Assembly: GCA_003214695.1 (NCBI GenBank)
Contig: QCLI01000005.1
Coordinates: 1 to 64,000 of the forward strand
Length of the DNA stretch: 64,000 nucleotides
From: Prochlorococcus sp. AG-412-P08
GTDB lineage: Bacteria > Cyanobacteriota > Cyanobacteriia > PCC-6307 > Cyanobiaceae
Direction of reading: 5' to 3'
Every line of letters begins with the position of its first letter. Positions within the stretch are counted from its first letter, which is position 1. A program made the position numbers and the translations under genes. The notes beneath the pieces are model-generated. The model saw nothing but the letters and a program-made list of their open reading frames with translations. It searched no databases and was not told the origin of the DNA. Below, piece after piece: positions 10,401 through 20,900 of the stretch.

Positions 10401-11249
10401 ATGCCAACTCAAGTGGCCTATCTCGGACCAAAAGGGACATACGCTGAACAGGCAGCTTGTACTTTAGCAACGCTAGAAAAGCTTTCTCAGCCAGTGTTTA
10501 TGCCATATTCTGGGTTAAGATCTGTAGTTGAACATCTTGCCAATAAAGATTGTGAAGCTGCTGTAGTACCTATAGAAAATTCTGTCGAAGGGGGTGTCAC
10601 CACAACATTAGATTCATTGTGGACTTATCCAGACTTATTTATTCAAAGAGCCCTAGTCCTACCAATTCGTCATGCGTTAATCAGTAGTGGTTCGATGTGC
10701 GAAATTTCAGAAGTCTTGTCGCATCCTCAGGCTCTTGCGCAATGCTCTGAATGGCTAAGAAGCAATCTCCCTAATGCCCTCCAGTTGCCTACAAATTCCA
10801 CTGCTGAGGCAGTAAGAATGGTCATAGGGAGCAAGTTCCGTGCTGCCATAGCCTCTAAGGAGTCAGAAGAAATAAGTGGTGTAAAGAGTATTTCATATCC
10901 TATTAACGATGTGCCTGGAAATTGCACGAGGTTTGTTCTGCTTAAGAGGCAAAAACCAATAGAAAGTGAAATGGCTGACCTTGCAAGCTTTGCATTCTCT
11001 CTACATTCCAATGCTCCTGGCGCATTACTAAATGCATTGGAATGCATCGCCAATCTAGGTCTAAACATGAGTCGAATCGAATCAAGGCCTTCAAAAAGAG
11101 AATTAGGTGAGTATATTTTCTTTATAGATATTGATTTAACTAATAAAGTTATAGATATTGAAAAAAAACTCAGTCCATTATTAAAACCCTATTGTGAGAA
11201 TATTAGTTATTTTGGTTCTTATAAAAATATCCAACCGAGTCTTTTATAA
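10401..11249 (+). CDS. pheA: Prephenate dehydratase
   Basis: A 282-residue monofunctional prephenate dehydratase for phenylalanine synthesis. The catalytic domain spans about residues 4-185 (AYLGPKGTYAEQAA, VPIENSVEGGVTTTLDSL, NCTRFVLL), followed by a C-terminal ACT domain with the ESRPSKRELGEYIFF phenylalanine-binding motif, so feedback inhibition by phenylalanine is expected. No chorismate mutase domain is attached. It pairs functionally with tyrA near the far end of the window. Its end lies 2 bp from the opposing methyltransferase gene. Confidence 0.95.
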   Translation: MPTQVAYLGPKGTYAEQAACTLATLEKLSQPVFMPYSGLRSVVEHLANKDCEAAVVPIENSVEGGVTTTLDSLWTYPDLFIQRALVLPIRHALISSGSMCEISEVLSHPQALAQCSEWLRSNLPNALQLPTNSTAEAVRMVIGSKFRAAIASKESEEISGVKSISYPINDVPGNCTRFVLLKRQKPIESEMADLASFAFSLHSNAPGALLNALECIANLGLNMSRIESRPSKRELGEYIFFIDIDLTNKVIDIEKKLSPLLKPYCENISYFGSYKNIQPSLL

Positions 11250-11251
11250 AT

Positions 11252-12181
11252 TTAACCTCGCGCACGAAATACGCCAAACCTCATGAGCCCACTGCCAAAT
11301 GCCAATCTCATTAAAATAATAGTAGGAATTTCTCTAATGCCATGTAGAAAAGATTTTGGACCCAATTCTATAAAAACATCTAATCTTCTAAAGCCTTCCA
11401 TTATCGAATCATTCCAAGAAGGTTTGGTAAACTTACTCCAATCATCAGATTCTACTTTCCCACCACAAAAACTACTATTTAACAAATTTTCCGAGAAGCT
11501 TTCGATACTTGCAAATTCAGGGTGAGACCATTGATCTAAAAGCTGTTTCATAATTAACTTATCAACCAATCCTAATGATAATTTTTTATCATTACATCTA
11601 TTCCAATCAGCAACTGCAAGAACACCTCCTGGTCTTAATACACGAAGCATTTCATCAGCGTAACGTTGTTTATCTAAAATATGTGCCCCTGCTTCAACAC
11701 TCCAAACTCCATCATAACTTCCATCTTGAAATTTAAGATTAAGAGCATCCATAACTTGAAATCGACAAGAAAGATCTTTTGGAGTTAGTTGCGAAGCTCT
11801 TTTAACCTGCTCTGAACTAATAGTGACGCCTACAACATCAAAGTCATAATCTCTAGCTAAAATTCTAGAGCTCCCACCTATGCCACAACCAATATCAATA
11901 ATTCGAGAGCCCTTAGGCAACTTATCTAAACCACTCCAATGAACTAAGTGATGAACAAAATCTATTTTTGCTTGCTTAAAATCTTTACTGTTAGAAAGTT
12001 GAGAGTAATAACCAAGATGTATATGCTCGCCCCATAATTTCTCTAGAAGCTTATCATTAGTCCATGCATCATAAGAAGAAGAGACTGTAAGAGACGATCT
12101 ATACTTTCTAGGATTAAATGACCATATGATTATTATTAAAAATGAAAGAATTAAGCTCCATAAAAACAAATTAATCAGCAT
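11252..12181 (-). CDS. MPBQ/MSBQ-type SAM methyltransferase, membrane-anchored
   Basis: A 309-residue class I SAM-dependent methyltransferase with one N-terminal transmembrane segment (residues about 2-24). The SAM motif is IIDIGCGIGGSSRILARDY, followed by VVGVTISSEQVKRASQLTP, very close to the cyanobacterial Sll0418 group that methylates phytyl- or solanesyl-benzoquinol in tocopherol/plastoquinone synthesis. That substrate assignment is by resemblance only. The gene follows the LON-domain gene by 2 bp at the tail of the str operon and converges on pheA. Confidence 0.7.
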   Translation of the reverse strand: MLINLFLWSLILSFLIIIIWSFNPRKYRSSLTVSSSYDAWTNDKLLEKLWGEHIHLGYYSQLSNSKDFKQAKIDFVHHLVHWSGLDKLPKGSRIIDIGCGIGGSSRILARDYDFDVVGVTISSEQVKRASQLTPKDLSCRFQVMDALNLKFQDGSYDGVWSVEAGAHILDKQRYADEMLRVLRPGGVLAVADWNRCNDKKLSLGLVDKLIMKQLLDQWSHPEFASIESFSENLLNSSFCGGKVESDDWSKFTKPSWNDSIMEGFRRLDVFIELGPKSFLHGIREIPTIILMRLAFGSGLMRFGVFRARG

Positions 12182-12183
12182 TA

Positions 12184-12861
12184 TTAATTCTTTGGATCAA
12201 CATTAGACAGTGTTTCTTTTAGTGCTGTTCTTGCAGCAAGCTGTTTTCGAGTCTGATCAAGCATGTCGTATTCACGCTGAAGTCTTGTCTTCGTATCTAG
12301 CATCTCTAATAGACTTTGTTGCTCATCTGCTACAGAGCCTCCTAAATGTGAAGCAATCCAGAAAGATAGCTCTCTTGGGATTTCAGGCAGTCCTTCAGGC
12401 AAACTTCGCTCAGAATCAGTTAATTTACCTGTTAAAGAAACAACATCTTTCAAAGCAAGCAAAACAGAACTAGATAAAGAGGTCAACTCATCTTGATCAT
12501 CCACGGAATTATCATCAATCCAGGTAACCATTGCGCTATAAAAGGGAGCTTCTCGAATAATCTCTAAAATCCGAAAACGTTGTTGACCAACAGTAACTAT
12601 ATTACTTCTTCCATCTTCTGACATCTGATGCTTGACTATTTGGGCACAACATCCTACATCTGCAATTTGCTTAGTAGCTGGATTAGACCTAACTATTCCA
12701 AAGCGACTATCTGCCTCTAGAACCGTTTGAAGCATTATTCTGTACCTTGATTCAAAAATATGAAGTGGCAGAACCTCCTGAGGGAATAGAACCACTTCAG
12801 GGAGAGGGAAAAGAGGTAACTCCCTGACTGAAATATCGGTCACGGGAACATTCCCAAACAT
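12184..12861 (-). CDS. LON N-terminal domain protein
   Basis: A 225-residue stand-alone LON substrate-binding (N-terminal) domain protein: ELPLFPLPEVVLFPQEVLPLHIFESRYRIM is the signature start of the domain, and the GRSNIVTVGQQRFRIL strand pattern continues it. No AAA or protease part is present, so it is not a Lon protease. Such proteins occur throughout cyanobacteria with unknown function. It lies 46 bp after rpsJ on the same strand, suggesting read-through from the ribosomal operon. Confidence 0.8.
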   Translation of the reverse strand: MFGNVPVTDISVRELPLFPLPEVVLFPQEVLPLHIFESRYRIMLQTVLEADSRFGIVRSNPATKQIADVGCCAQIVKHQMSEDGRSNIVTVGQQRFRILEIIREAPFYSAMVTWIDDNSVDDQDELTSLSSSVLLALKDVVSLTGKLTDSERSLPEGLPEIPRELSFWIASHLGGSVADEQQSLLEMLDTKTRLQREYDMLDQTRKQLAARTALKETLSNVDPKN

Positions 12862-12907
12862 ATATAGATACTACAGAAATATTCTTGCCATTGAGGTACT
12901 CACATCA

Positions 12908-13228
12908 TCAAAGCTTAACCTCAATATCAACTCCACTTGGAAGATCAAGCTTCATTAGTGCATCAATTGTTTTGGCTGATGGGCTATAAATATCAATAAT
13001 TCTTCTATGAGTGCGTGTCTCAAAATGTTCTCTGGAATCCTTGTCAACATGAGGTGACCTTAGGACACAATATATCTTCCTTTTAGTAGGAAGAGGTATT
13101 GGACCAATAGCTGTTGCTGCAGTATTGTCAGCTGTTTCAATGATTTTTTCACATGAAAGATCTAACATTCGCCTGTCAAATGCTTTAAGGCGTATTCGTA
13201 TCTTCTGCTGAGCTATAGCCGTTGACAT
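12908..13228 (-). CDS. rpsJ: 30S ribosomal protein S10
   Basis: S10, 106 residues from the methionine of [20 protein letters not shown]; family motifs [29 protein letters not shown] and [17 protein letters not shown] follow. The ORF track start (13288) lies inside the terminator hairpin after tufA and gives an atypical extension, so 13228 is chosen. Its place after tufA, not at the head of the S10 operon, is the cyanobacterial arrangement. Confidence 0.97.
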   Translation of the reverse strand: MSTAIAQQKIRIRLKAFDRRMLDLSCEKIIETADNTAATAIGPIPLPTKRKIYCVLRSPHVDKDSREHFETRTHRRIIDIYSPSAKTIDALMKLDLPSGVDIEVKL

Positions 13229-13286
13229 AGGTTTAATACGATAAGTTTCCCTGAATTGGGGATGTGAAAATGAATTTTCAAGATTC

Positions 13287-13318
13287 AAAAAGGGCTATCT
13301 AAGAACGAAAGCCCTTTT
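13287..13318 (-). terminator. Terminator or attenuator between tufA and rpsJ
   Basis: On the minus strand AAAAGGGCT pairs with AGCCCTTTT across a 13-nt loop and ends in a run of T, a good intrinsic terminator just after tufA. As rpsJ starts about 60 nt further on, rpsJ either relies on read-through or has its own promoter. Confidence 0.75.
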
Positions 13319-13366
13319 GATTAATTTAACCGATAGCAAGATCGATAATCAGAGATCGTAAAGTAT

Positions 13367-14560
13367 TTATTTAAGGATCTTAGAAACAACTCCTGCTCCA
13401 ATCGTCCTTCCGCCCTCTCTAATGGCAAATCTCATACCTTGCTCAATTGCTACTGGGCAAATCAACTCACCCGTCATTTTTATGTTGTCTCCCGGCATAA
13501 CCATTTCAACATTACTTCCGTCCTCTGCAGTAAATGCAGTAATTTGACCAGTTACATCAGTTGTGCGGATATAAAACTGTGGCCTATATCCAGCAAAGAA
13601 AGGGGTATGCCTTCCGCCTTCTTCTTTTTTGAGTACATAAACCTGCCCCTCAAACTGTGTATGAGGAGTAATAGAACCTTTCTTTACTAAAACCATGCCA
13701 CGCTCAATGTCTTCTTTCTGAATTCCGCGAAGCAAAAGTCCGACATTGTCACCTGCCATACCTTCATCAAGAAGTTTCCGGAACATCTCAACACCAGTAA
13801 CTGTTGTTAGTCGAGTATCTCTAATTCCAACAATTTCAACCTCTTCACCAACTGTCACCTTCCCTCTCTCAATTCTTCCAGTTGCTACTGTTCCTCTACC
13901 TGTAATAGAGAAGACATCTTCAACAGCCATCAAGAAAGGTTTATCCACTTCTCTTTCTGGCTCAGGTATAGATTCGTCTACAGCTTTCATAAGCTCTTCG
14001 ACCTTTCCTTCCCATTCAGCTTCGCCTTCTAATGCTTTTAAGCCAGAAACCTGAACTATTGGCACATCATTAAAGCCATACCCTTCTAAGAGTTCGCCGA
14101 TTTCCATTTCCACAAGCTCAATGATCTCAGGGTCATCAACCATGTCACATTTATTGAGCGCAACAACTAGTGCAGGAACACCAACTTGTTTTGCCAAAAG
14201 AATGTGCTCCTTTGTTTGGGCCATTGGGCCATCAGTTGCAGCACATACCAAGATTGCGCCATCCATTTGGGCTGCACCTGTGATCATATTTTTCACATAA
14301 TCAGCATGTCCTGGGCAATCAACATGAGCATAGTGCCTGCCTTCAGTCTCATATTCAACATGAGCTGTATTAATCGTGATACCGCGCTCTCTTTCTTCAG
14401 GCGCTCCATCGATATCACCATAGTCTTGGGCTGTAGCCTGCCCTTTCTTAGCTAACACATTGGTGATAGCTGCAGTAAGGGTAGTTTTACCATGGTCAAC
14501 ATGCCCAATTGTCCCAATGTTGACGTGAGGCTTGTTTCTTTCGAACTTCTCTCTGGCCAT
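13367..14560 (-). CDS. tufA: Elongation factor Tu
   Basis: EF-Tu, 397 residues, delivers aminoacyl-tRNA to the ribosome. GTPase motifs are [10 protein letters not shown] (G1), the RGITI switch, [12 protein letters not shown] (G3) and NKCD (G4); domains 2 and 3 are complete to the C-terminal GVVSKIL. It sits 46 bp after fusA in the str operon and is followed by an intrinsic terminator. Confidence 0.98.
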   Translation of the reverse strand: MAREKFERNKPHVNIGTIGHVDHGKTTLTAAITNVLAKKGQATAQDYGDIDGAPEERERGITINTAHVEYETEGRHYAHVDCPGHADYVKNMITGAAQMDGAILVCAATDGPMAQTKEHILLAKQVGVPALVVALNKCDMVDDPEIIELVEMEIGELLEGYGFNDVPIVQVSGLKALEGEAEWEGKVEELMKAVDESIPEPEREVDKPFLMAVEDVFSITGRGTVATGRIERGKVTVGEEVEIVGIRDTRLTTVTGVEMFRKLLDEGMAGDNVGLLLRGIQKEDIERGMVLVKKGSITPHTQFEGQVYVLKKEEGGRHTPFFAGYRPQFYIRTTDVTGQITAFTAEDGSNVEMVMPGDNIKMTGELICPVAIEQGMRFAIREGGRTIGAGVVSKILK

Positions 14561-14606
14561 TTGTTTAAAGAATCAGTTTAATAATAGAGGATTAATGATG
14601 AAGATA

Positions 14607-16682
14607 TCAGGAATTGCCCTGACTCTTAGAGATAATTGCTTCAGCAACATTACGAGGGACTTCCTCGTACTGGCTAAACTCCATAGAAAATATACCTCGA
14701 CCTTGAGTCATAGATCTAAGTTGAGTGGCGTAACCGAACATTTCAGCCAAAGGAACCTTGGCCTGAACCTTCGAGATACCATCATCGATGGATTGTCCTT
14801 CTACTTGTCCTCTTCTCGAGGAAAGATCACCAATAACAGAACCTAAGAAATCCTCAGGGACCTCAACTTCTACTTTCATCATTGGCTCAAGAAGAACTGG
14901 ATTGCATTTTTTCACTCCATCTTTAAATGCCATTGATCCAGCAATCTTAAATGCCATTTCAGATGAATCAACGTCATGGAACGAGCCATCTACCATAGTC
15001 ACTTTGACATCAATCAATGGATAACCAGCTAATACACCAGACTCACATGTTTCTTTCATCCCATTTGAAGCAGGCCCAATAAACTCTTTAGGAACAGAAC
15101 CTCCAACAATTTTATTTACAAATACAAAGCCTGACTCGGGCTCTCCTGGCTCCATTTCAATAACAACATGACCATATTGGCCTTTACCTCCTGTCTGTCG
15201 AGCATATTTTCCTTCACCTTTTGAGCTTGATCGAATTGTTTCTCTATAAGAAACCTGAGGAGCCCCAATATTAGCCTCAACCGAAAATTCTCTCAGCATT
15301 CTATCTACAAGTATTTCAAGATGGAGCTCACCCATTCCTGCAATAACAGTTTGATTAGTTTCTTGATCAGTCCTTACTCGGAAGGTTGGATCTTCTTCAG
15401 CTAAAGCAACTAAGGCCTTAGAAAGCTTTTCCATATCACCTTTTGTCTTTGGCTCAACAGCAACTGATATGACAGGCTCTGGGACAAAAAGAGTCTCGAG
15501 AACAATAGGTTCATCAGTTGAACACAAAGTGTCACCTGTGGTTGTATTTTTCAGACCAAGCACTGCCCCTAAGTCCCCAGCTCGCAATTGATCAACTTCC
15601 TCTCGATCATCTGCTTTCAATACAACTAAACGTGAGATCCTCTCTTTACTGTCTTTAGTTGAATTAAGAACATAGCTTCCTTTTTCAAGTACACCTGAAT
15701 ACATCCTCACAAAAGTCAACTTCCCATAAGGGTCAGCCATGACTTTAAAAGCCAATGCACTAAATGGGGCATCATCCTCGGAAGCTCTCACGGCCTCTTT
15801 CCCACTAGGCAACAATCCTTGAATAGGAGGAACATCAATTGGGGCTGGTAAATAATCAATTACTGCATCAAGAACCAATTGAACCCCTTTATTTTTAAAG
15901 GCAGATCCACAAAGCATTGGGACAAGGCCATGCTTTAATACTCCTTCTCGAATACCTTTTTTTAATTGCTCTATTGATAATTCACCAGTTTCAAGAAAAG
16001 TCTCTATTAATACCTCATCATTTTCTGCAACAGTTTCCATTAGTTTAGCTCGCCATTCGGCAGCCTCTTCAGCCATATCAGAGGGTATCTCCGTTTCTTC
16101 TATATCAGTACCCAGATCATTCTTGTAGATATAGGCCTTGTTAGCAACCAAATCAATAATTCCACTTAGATCTCCCTCTGAACCAATAGGAAGCTGTATC
16201 GGCGCAGCATTTGCTTTAAGCCTATCCTTAATTTGACCATAAACTTTCAAGAAATCTGCACCAGTCCTATCCATCTTATTCACGAAAACCATCCTAGGAA
16301 CTGAATATCGATCAGCTTGTCTCCATACAGTCTCTGATTGGGGCTGTACTCCACCAACAGCACAAAAGACGGCAATTACACCGTCTAAAACCCTCATAGA
16401 CCTTTCCACCTCGATAGTGAAGTCCACATGCCCAGGAGTATCAATAATGTTAACCCTGTGATCTTGCCAACTTGTTGATATTGCAGCAGCCGTAATTGTT
16501 ATTCCTCTCTCTCTTTCTTGGGCCATCCAATCAGTTACTGCAGCACCATCATGGACTTCACCAATCTTATGAACAACTCCAGAATAGAAAAGGATTCTTT
16601 CAGTGGTAGTGGTTTTCCCAGCGTCAATATGCGCTGCAATACCAATATTCCGTACACGATCAAGGGGGAAGGCTCGAGCCAC
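14607..16682 (-). CDS. fusA: Elongation factor G
   Basis: EF-G, 691 residues, the translocation GTPase. G1 [16 protein letters not shown]3 [15 protein letters not shown] and G4 [10 protein letters not shown] are intact, and the C-terminal domains IV-V ([21 protein letters not shown]) are complete. It lies between rpsG and tufA as in the classical str operon. Confidence 0.98.
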   Translation of the reverse strand: MARAFPLDRVRNIGIAAHIDAGKTTTTERILFYSGVVHKIGEVHDGAAVTDWMAQERERGITITAAAISTSWQDHRVNIIDTPGHVDFTIEVERSMRVLDGVIAVFCAVGGVQPQSETVWRQADRYSVPRMVFVNKMDRTGADFLKVYGQIKDRLKANAAPIQLPIGSEGDLSGIIDLVANKAYIYKNDLGTDIEETEIPSDMAEEAAEWRAKLMETVAENDEVLIETFLETGELSIEQLKKGIREGVLKHGLVPMLCGSAFKNKGVQLVLDAVIDYLPAPIDVPPIQGLLPSGKEAVRASEDDAPFSALAFKVMADPYGKLTFVRMYSGVLEKGSYVLNSTKDSKERISRLVVLKADDREEVDQLRAGDLGAVLGLKNTTTGDTLCSTDEPIVLETLFVPEPVISVAVEPKTKGDMEKLSKALVALAEEDPTFRVRTDQETNQTVIAGMGELHLEILVDRMLREFSVEANIGAPQVSYRETIRSSSKGEGKYARQTGGKGQYGHVVIEMEPGEPESGFVFVNKIVGGSVPKEFIGPASNGMKETCESGVLAGYPLIDVKVTMVDGSFHDVDSSEMAFKIAGSMAFKDGVKKCNPVLLEPMMKVEVEVPEDFLGSVIGDLSSRRGQVEGQSIDDGISKVQAKVPLAEMFGYATQLRSMTQGRGIFSMEFSQYEEVPRNVAEAIISKSQGNS

Positions 16683-16735
16683 AGTTATCTCTCCAGTTTC
16701 AGTGGTAAAAGGCGGATGTGACTCTACAGGGCAAT

Positions 16736-16761
16736 AGGTAAAAAGTGAAACTTTTTCACCT
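16736..16761 (-). promoter_or_regulatory. Intercistronic hairpin between rpsG and fusA
   Basis: GGTGAAAAAGT and ACTTTTTACC flank a 3-nt loop in the 93-bp rpsG-fusA gap, pairing with one bulge. There is no T run after it, so a processing or stability element fits better than a terminator. Confidence 0.4.
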
Positions 16762-16775
16762 TTAAATCAACAAAT

Positions 16776-17246
16776 TCAATAACGGTAATGAGCAAAAGCT
16801 TTATTTGCCTCGGCCATTTTATGAGTCTCTTCTCGCTTGCGAACTGCACTACCAGCTTCATTGGCAGCATCCATTAATTCTCCCGCAAGCTTTTGAGCCA
16901 TACTTCGTCCATTCCTTGATCGAGAAAAATTTACAAGCCACCTGAGGGCCATAGCTGTGCCCCTCTCCTGTCGAACTTCCATAGGTACTTGATAGGTAGC
17001 GCCTCCAACACGTCTTGCTCTTACTTCTACAAGAGGGGTAGCATTCTTTATAGCTGTTTCAAATAGCTCAATAGGGTCTCCACCGGTTCGCTCATTAATT
17101 AATCCAAAAGCTTGAGAAAGAATTCTTTGAGCGGTTGATTTTTTTCCGTGCTTCATAAGCCTTGCAACCATCATTGTGGCAAGACGATTATTAAACTGAG
17201 GATCAGGTAAAACTGGTCTTTTTACTGCTGCGTTTCTTCTAGACAT
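16776..17246 (-). CDS. rpsG: 30S ribosomal protein S7
   Basis: S7, 156 residues, the main assembly protein of the 30S head. [36 protein letters not shown] and [12 protein letters not shown] are typical. It is the second gene of the str operon, 41 bp after rpsL. Confidence 0.98.
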   Translation of the reverse strand: MSRRNAAVKRPVLPDPQFNNRLATMMVARLMKHGKKSTAQRILSQAFGLINERTGGDPIELFETAIKNATPLVEVRARRVGGATYQVPMEVRQERGTAMALRWLVNFSRSRNGRSMAQKLAGELMDAANEAGSAVRKREETHKMAEANKAFAHYRY

Positions 17247-17287
17247 AAGATTAATTAATGATTTTTAGAAATTAAATTTAGAATTTT

Positions 17288-17662
17288 TTATGATTTAGGG
17301 GTTTTTGCACCATATTTAGAACGGGACTGACGTCGGTCTTTAACCCCAGCAGTATCAAGAGTTCCCCGAATTATGTGATAACGAACTCCTGGGAGATCCT
17401 TAACTCGTCCACCTCGAAGCAATACAACAGAGTGTTCCTGAAGATTATGTCCTATACCAGGTATATAAGCAGTCACTTCAAACCCAGAAGTAAGTCGAAC
17501 ACGAGCAACTTTGCGTAATGCCGAATTAGGTTTTTTAGGTGTAGAAGTATAAACCCTTGTACAAACACCCCTTCTCTCAGGGCATGACTGCAATGCTGGC
17601 GACTTGGTTTTGCGAGTAAGTCGACTGCGCTCGGTTCTAATTAGCTGTTGAATGGTTGGCAT
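17288..17662 (-). CDS. rpsL: 30S ribosomal protein S12
   Basis: S12, 124 residues, in the decoding centre. [29 protein letters not shown] and the [16 protein letters not shown] loop with lysine at the streptomycin-sensitive position are present. It is the first gene of the str operon; the operon promoter should lie in the 255-bp gap shared with the divergent glutamate synthase gene. Confidence 0.98.
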   Translation of the reverse strand: MPTIQQLIRTERSRLTRKTKSPALQSCPERRGVCTRVYTSTPKKPNSALRKVARVRLTSGFEVTAYIPGIGHNLQEHSVVLLRGGRVKDLPGVRYHIIRGTLDTAGVKDRRQSRSKYGAKTPKS

Positions 17663-17917
17663 CGAAGATTGGCTAGGTCAGTAAGGTTTGGACCAGAATC
17701 CGTAATTCCTTATTCTACTAGCTAAAGTGCATGAAAAGAAATTTTCCTCTAAAAGCATTTATCTGAAAACAAAGGTATTAAATAACAAAGACCTGAAACA
17801 ATTGATTTATTACCTCTTCGTGTTTTAAACCTATTAATAAAGCTCTCTAGGATCATTTGCTACCTATTGTGCTGTTTTTATCTTTACTAAGGCGAATCTA
17901 AAAGCTTGCTTGCATTC

Positions 17918-20900
17918 ATGCCTAACGAATCACATATTTCTAATTCTCCTTACTGTGATAGCAGTTCGCCAAAAGCATTAGTAGGCGAGAAAGATGCTTG
18001 CGGTGTTGGTTTCTTAGCTCAAATAGAAAGCAAAGCAAGTTATTGGATTTTAGAACAGGCACTACGAGCTCTGGGATGCATGGAACACAGAGGTGGGTGC
18101 GGAGGCGATGGTGATTCAGGTGATGGAGCCGGTCTTCTATGTGAAATCCCTTGGAATTTTTTTAAGAAGGTTTGGCCTGAAACCAATAGCTCTCACAAAT
18201 CAAGTGGCATTGGCATGGTCTTCATGCCTAATGATTTAAATCAACGCAATAAGGCTAAAGAAATCTTTGAAGAGGAAGCAAAAAAGCTTTCTTTAAATTC
18301 AAAAGGATGGCGCAAAGTCCCTGTGGACCTGGAGGTGCTCGGTCCATTAGCTAGATCAACAGCCCCATTTATTGAACAATGGCTTATAGAGGGTAATCAA
18401 GAAGAGGAGAATCTGGAAAATTTATTATTTAGGTTAAGGAAAAGAATTCAGAATCGTTGCAGCAAATCACTTAACAACATTGAAGGTGATCCATATATCG
18501 CATCTTTAAGTACACGAACTATTGTTTATAAAGGGATGGTTAGATCCCAAGTCTTAGCAGAATTCTATCGAGATCTAAAAGACGAACGTTTCGAAATTTC
18601 GTTTGCCATCTACCATCGAAGATTCAGTACAAATACTTTGCCGCGCTGGCCTCTGTCTCAACCAATGCGTTTGCTTGGACATAATGGAGAAATTAACACT
18701 CTCCTTGGGAATTTAAACTGGGCAAAGGCAACAGAAGTTCATCTAGAAGAAATTTGGGGAGAATCTTCAAAAGATATAGAACCAGTTATAAATGCCTCAT
18801 TTAGCGACTCAGCAAATCTAGATGCAACACTTGAACTCCTAGTTCGAAGTGGGAGACCTATTACTGACAGTTTGCTCACATTGGTCCCAGAGGCTTTTAG
18901 AGATCAACCTGAACTGGAGAAGCAACCAGAAATCAATTCTTTTTACGAATATTCAGCATGTACCCAAGAAGCATGGGATGGACCAGCTCTGCTTGTGTTT
19001 TCAGACGGGTGTTTTATAGGAGCAACACTTGATCGCAATGGCTTAAGACCTGCACGTTATTGCGTGACTAAAGACAATCTTGTGATCATGGGATCTGAAA
19101 CAGGAGTTGTAGAAATAGGTGAAAGCAACATTCTTGAAAAAGGAAGATTGGGGCCTGGTCAAATGTTGGCCGTTGATCTCATAGAAGGAAGACTTTTGAA
19201 AAATTGGGAGGTAAAGAAAGAAGCCGCCAATCGACATCCTTATCAAGATTGGCTTACAAAAAATTGCTTAACTCTGAACGAACAGCCTTGGCAAAATAAA
19301 AGCAACTTTAGTGATTTAGAACTACTTAAAGCTCAAACAGCATTTGGCTTCTCAGCAGAAGATCTGGAAATAATTATTAATGACATGGCCACTGGGGCTA
19401 AAGAGCCTACTTACTGCATGGGAGACGATATTCCACTTGCAATACTTTCCAATAAACCTCATCTTTTATACGACTACTTCAAACAAAGATTTGCTCAAGT
19501 AACCAACCCTCCTATTGACCCATTACGAGAAAAGCTTGTTATGAGCATAGAAATGAATTTAGGAAAAAGAGGATCTCCTTTAGCTCCGAAAGACAATTCA
19601 TTTTCAGTAATTAATCTTCATTCACCAATTCTCAATGAGAATGATTTGAACCAACTAGGCAATAAAGGTCTTGTCGTTAAAACAATTTCAACTCTAATAG
19701 AAATATCTGAAGGGTTCCAAGGGCTCGGGCAAAGTCTCCAGAACATCTGTCTTGAGGCAGCGTCAGCAGTCAAGAGTGGGAGTAAAATACTAATCCTTTC
19801 TGATCGAGGGATCAGTCAAAACAAAACATATATACCCCCATTACTAGCTGTAGGTGCAGTACATCACTATTTGCTAGAACATAAACTCAGACTTGATGCA
19901 TCCATTGTTATAGATACTGCGCAATGTTGGAGCACTCATCATGTTGCATGTCTCATTGGATATGGAGCAAGTGCAATCTGCCCGTGGCTGACATGGGAAA
20001 CAACACGTCACTGGTGGCATTCACCTAAAACACAAAAGTTACTTGAAGGTAACAAGCTTACAGATTTTACAATCCAAAAAGCTCAAGCAAACTTAAAGAA
20101 AGCCTTGGAAGATGGCTTACGGAAAATACTCTCAAAAATTGGAATTTCTCTTTTAGCTAGTTATCATGGTGCTCAAATATTCGAAGCAGTAGGTATTGGA
20201 TCTGATATTATCAACCTTGCTTTCAAAGGAACCACCAGCAGAATAGCTGGGTTAACTCTTAAAGAACTAGCTAATGAAACCTTAGCCTTTCATTCAAAGG
20301 CATATCCAGAATTAGATCACAAGAAACTTGAGTTTTTTGGTTTTGTTCAATACCGTAGCAGCGGCGAGTTCCATTTAAACAATCCTGCTATGTCTAAGGC
20401 TTTGCATGCAGCAGTTAAAGCAGGTCCAAGTTATGATCATTTTTCAACTTATCAAACACTTCTTGAATCAAGACCAGCAACTGCATTGCGTGATTTATTG
20501 ACATTTCAAAAGGTGCCACATCCTATACCTATAGATCAAGTGGAAAGTGTTGAAAGTATTTGTAGAAGGTTTTGTACTGGTGGGATGAGCTTAGGTGCCC
20601 TTTCCAGAGAAGCCCATGAAGTCCTCGCAATAGCAATGAATAGAATTGGGGGCAAAAGTAATAGCGGTGAAGGTGGAGAAGACCCACAAAGGTTCAAAGC
20701 TCTTACTGACGTCGACGAAAAGAGTCTATCAGCTACTTTGCCTAACTTAAAAGGGCTGAGAAATGGAGATACCGCCTGTTCAGCCATTAAACAAATAGCT
20801 TCAGGGAGGTTTGGAGTTACACCTGAGTATTTGAGAAGTGGTAAACAATTAGAAATAAAAGTAGCCCAAGGTGCTAAGCCAGGTGAAGGTGGTCAATTAC

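Noticed and set aside
13229-13288. N-terminal extension of rpsJ in the ORF track
   Set aside because: It is made of terminator and leader sequence; S10 normally starts near MSTAIAQQ.
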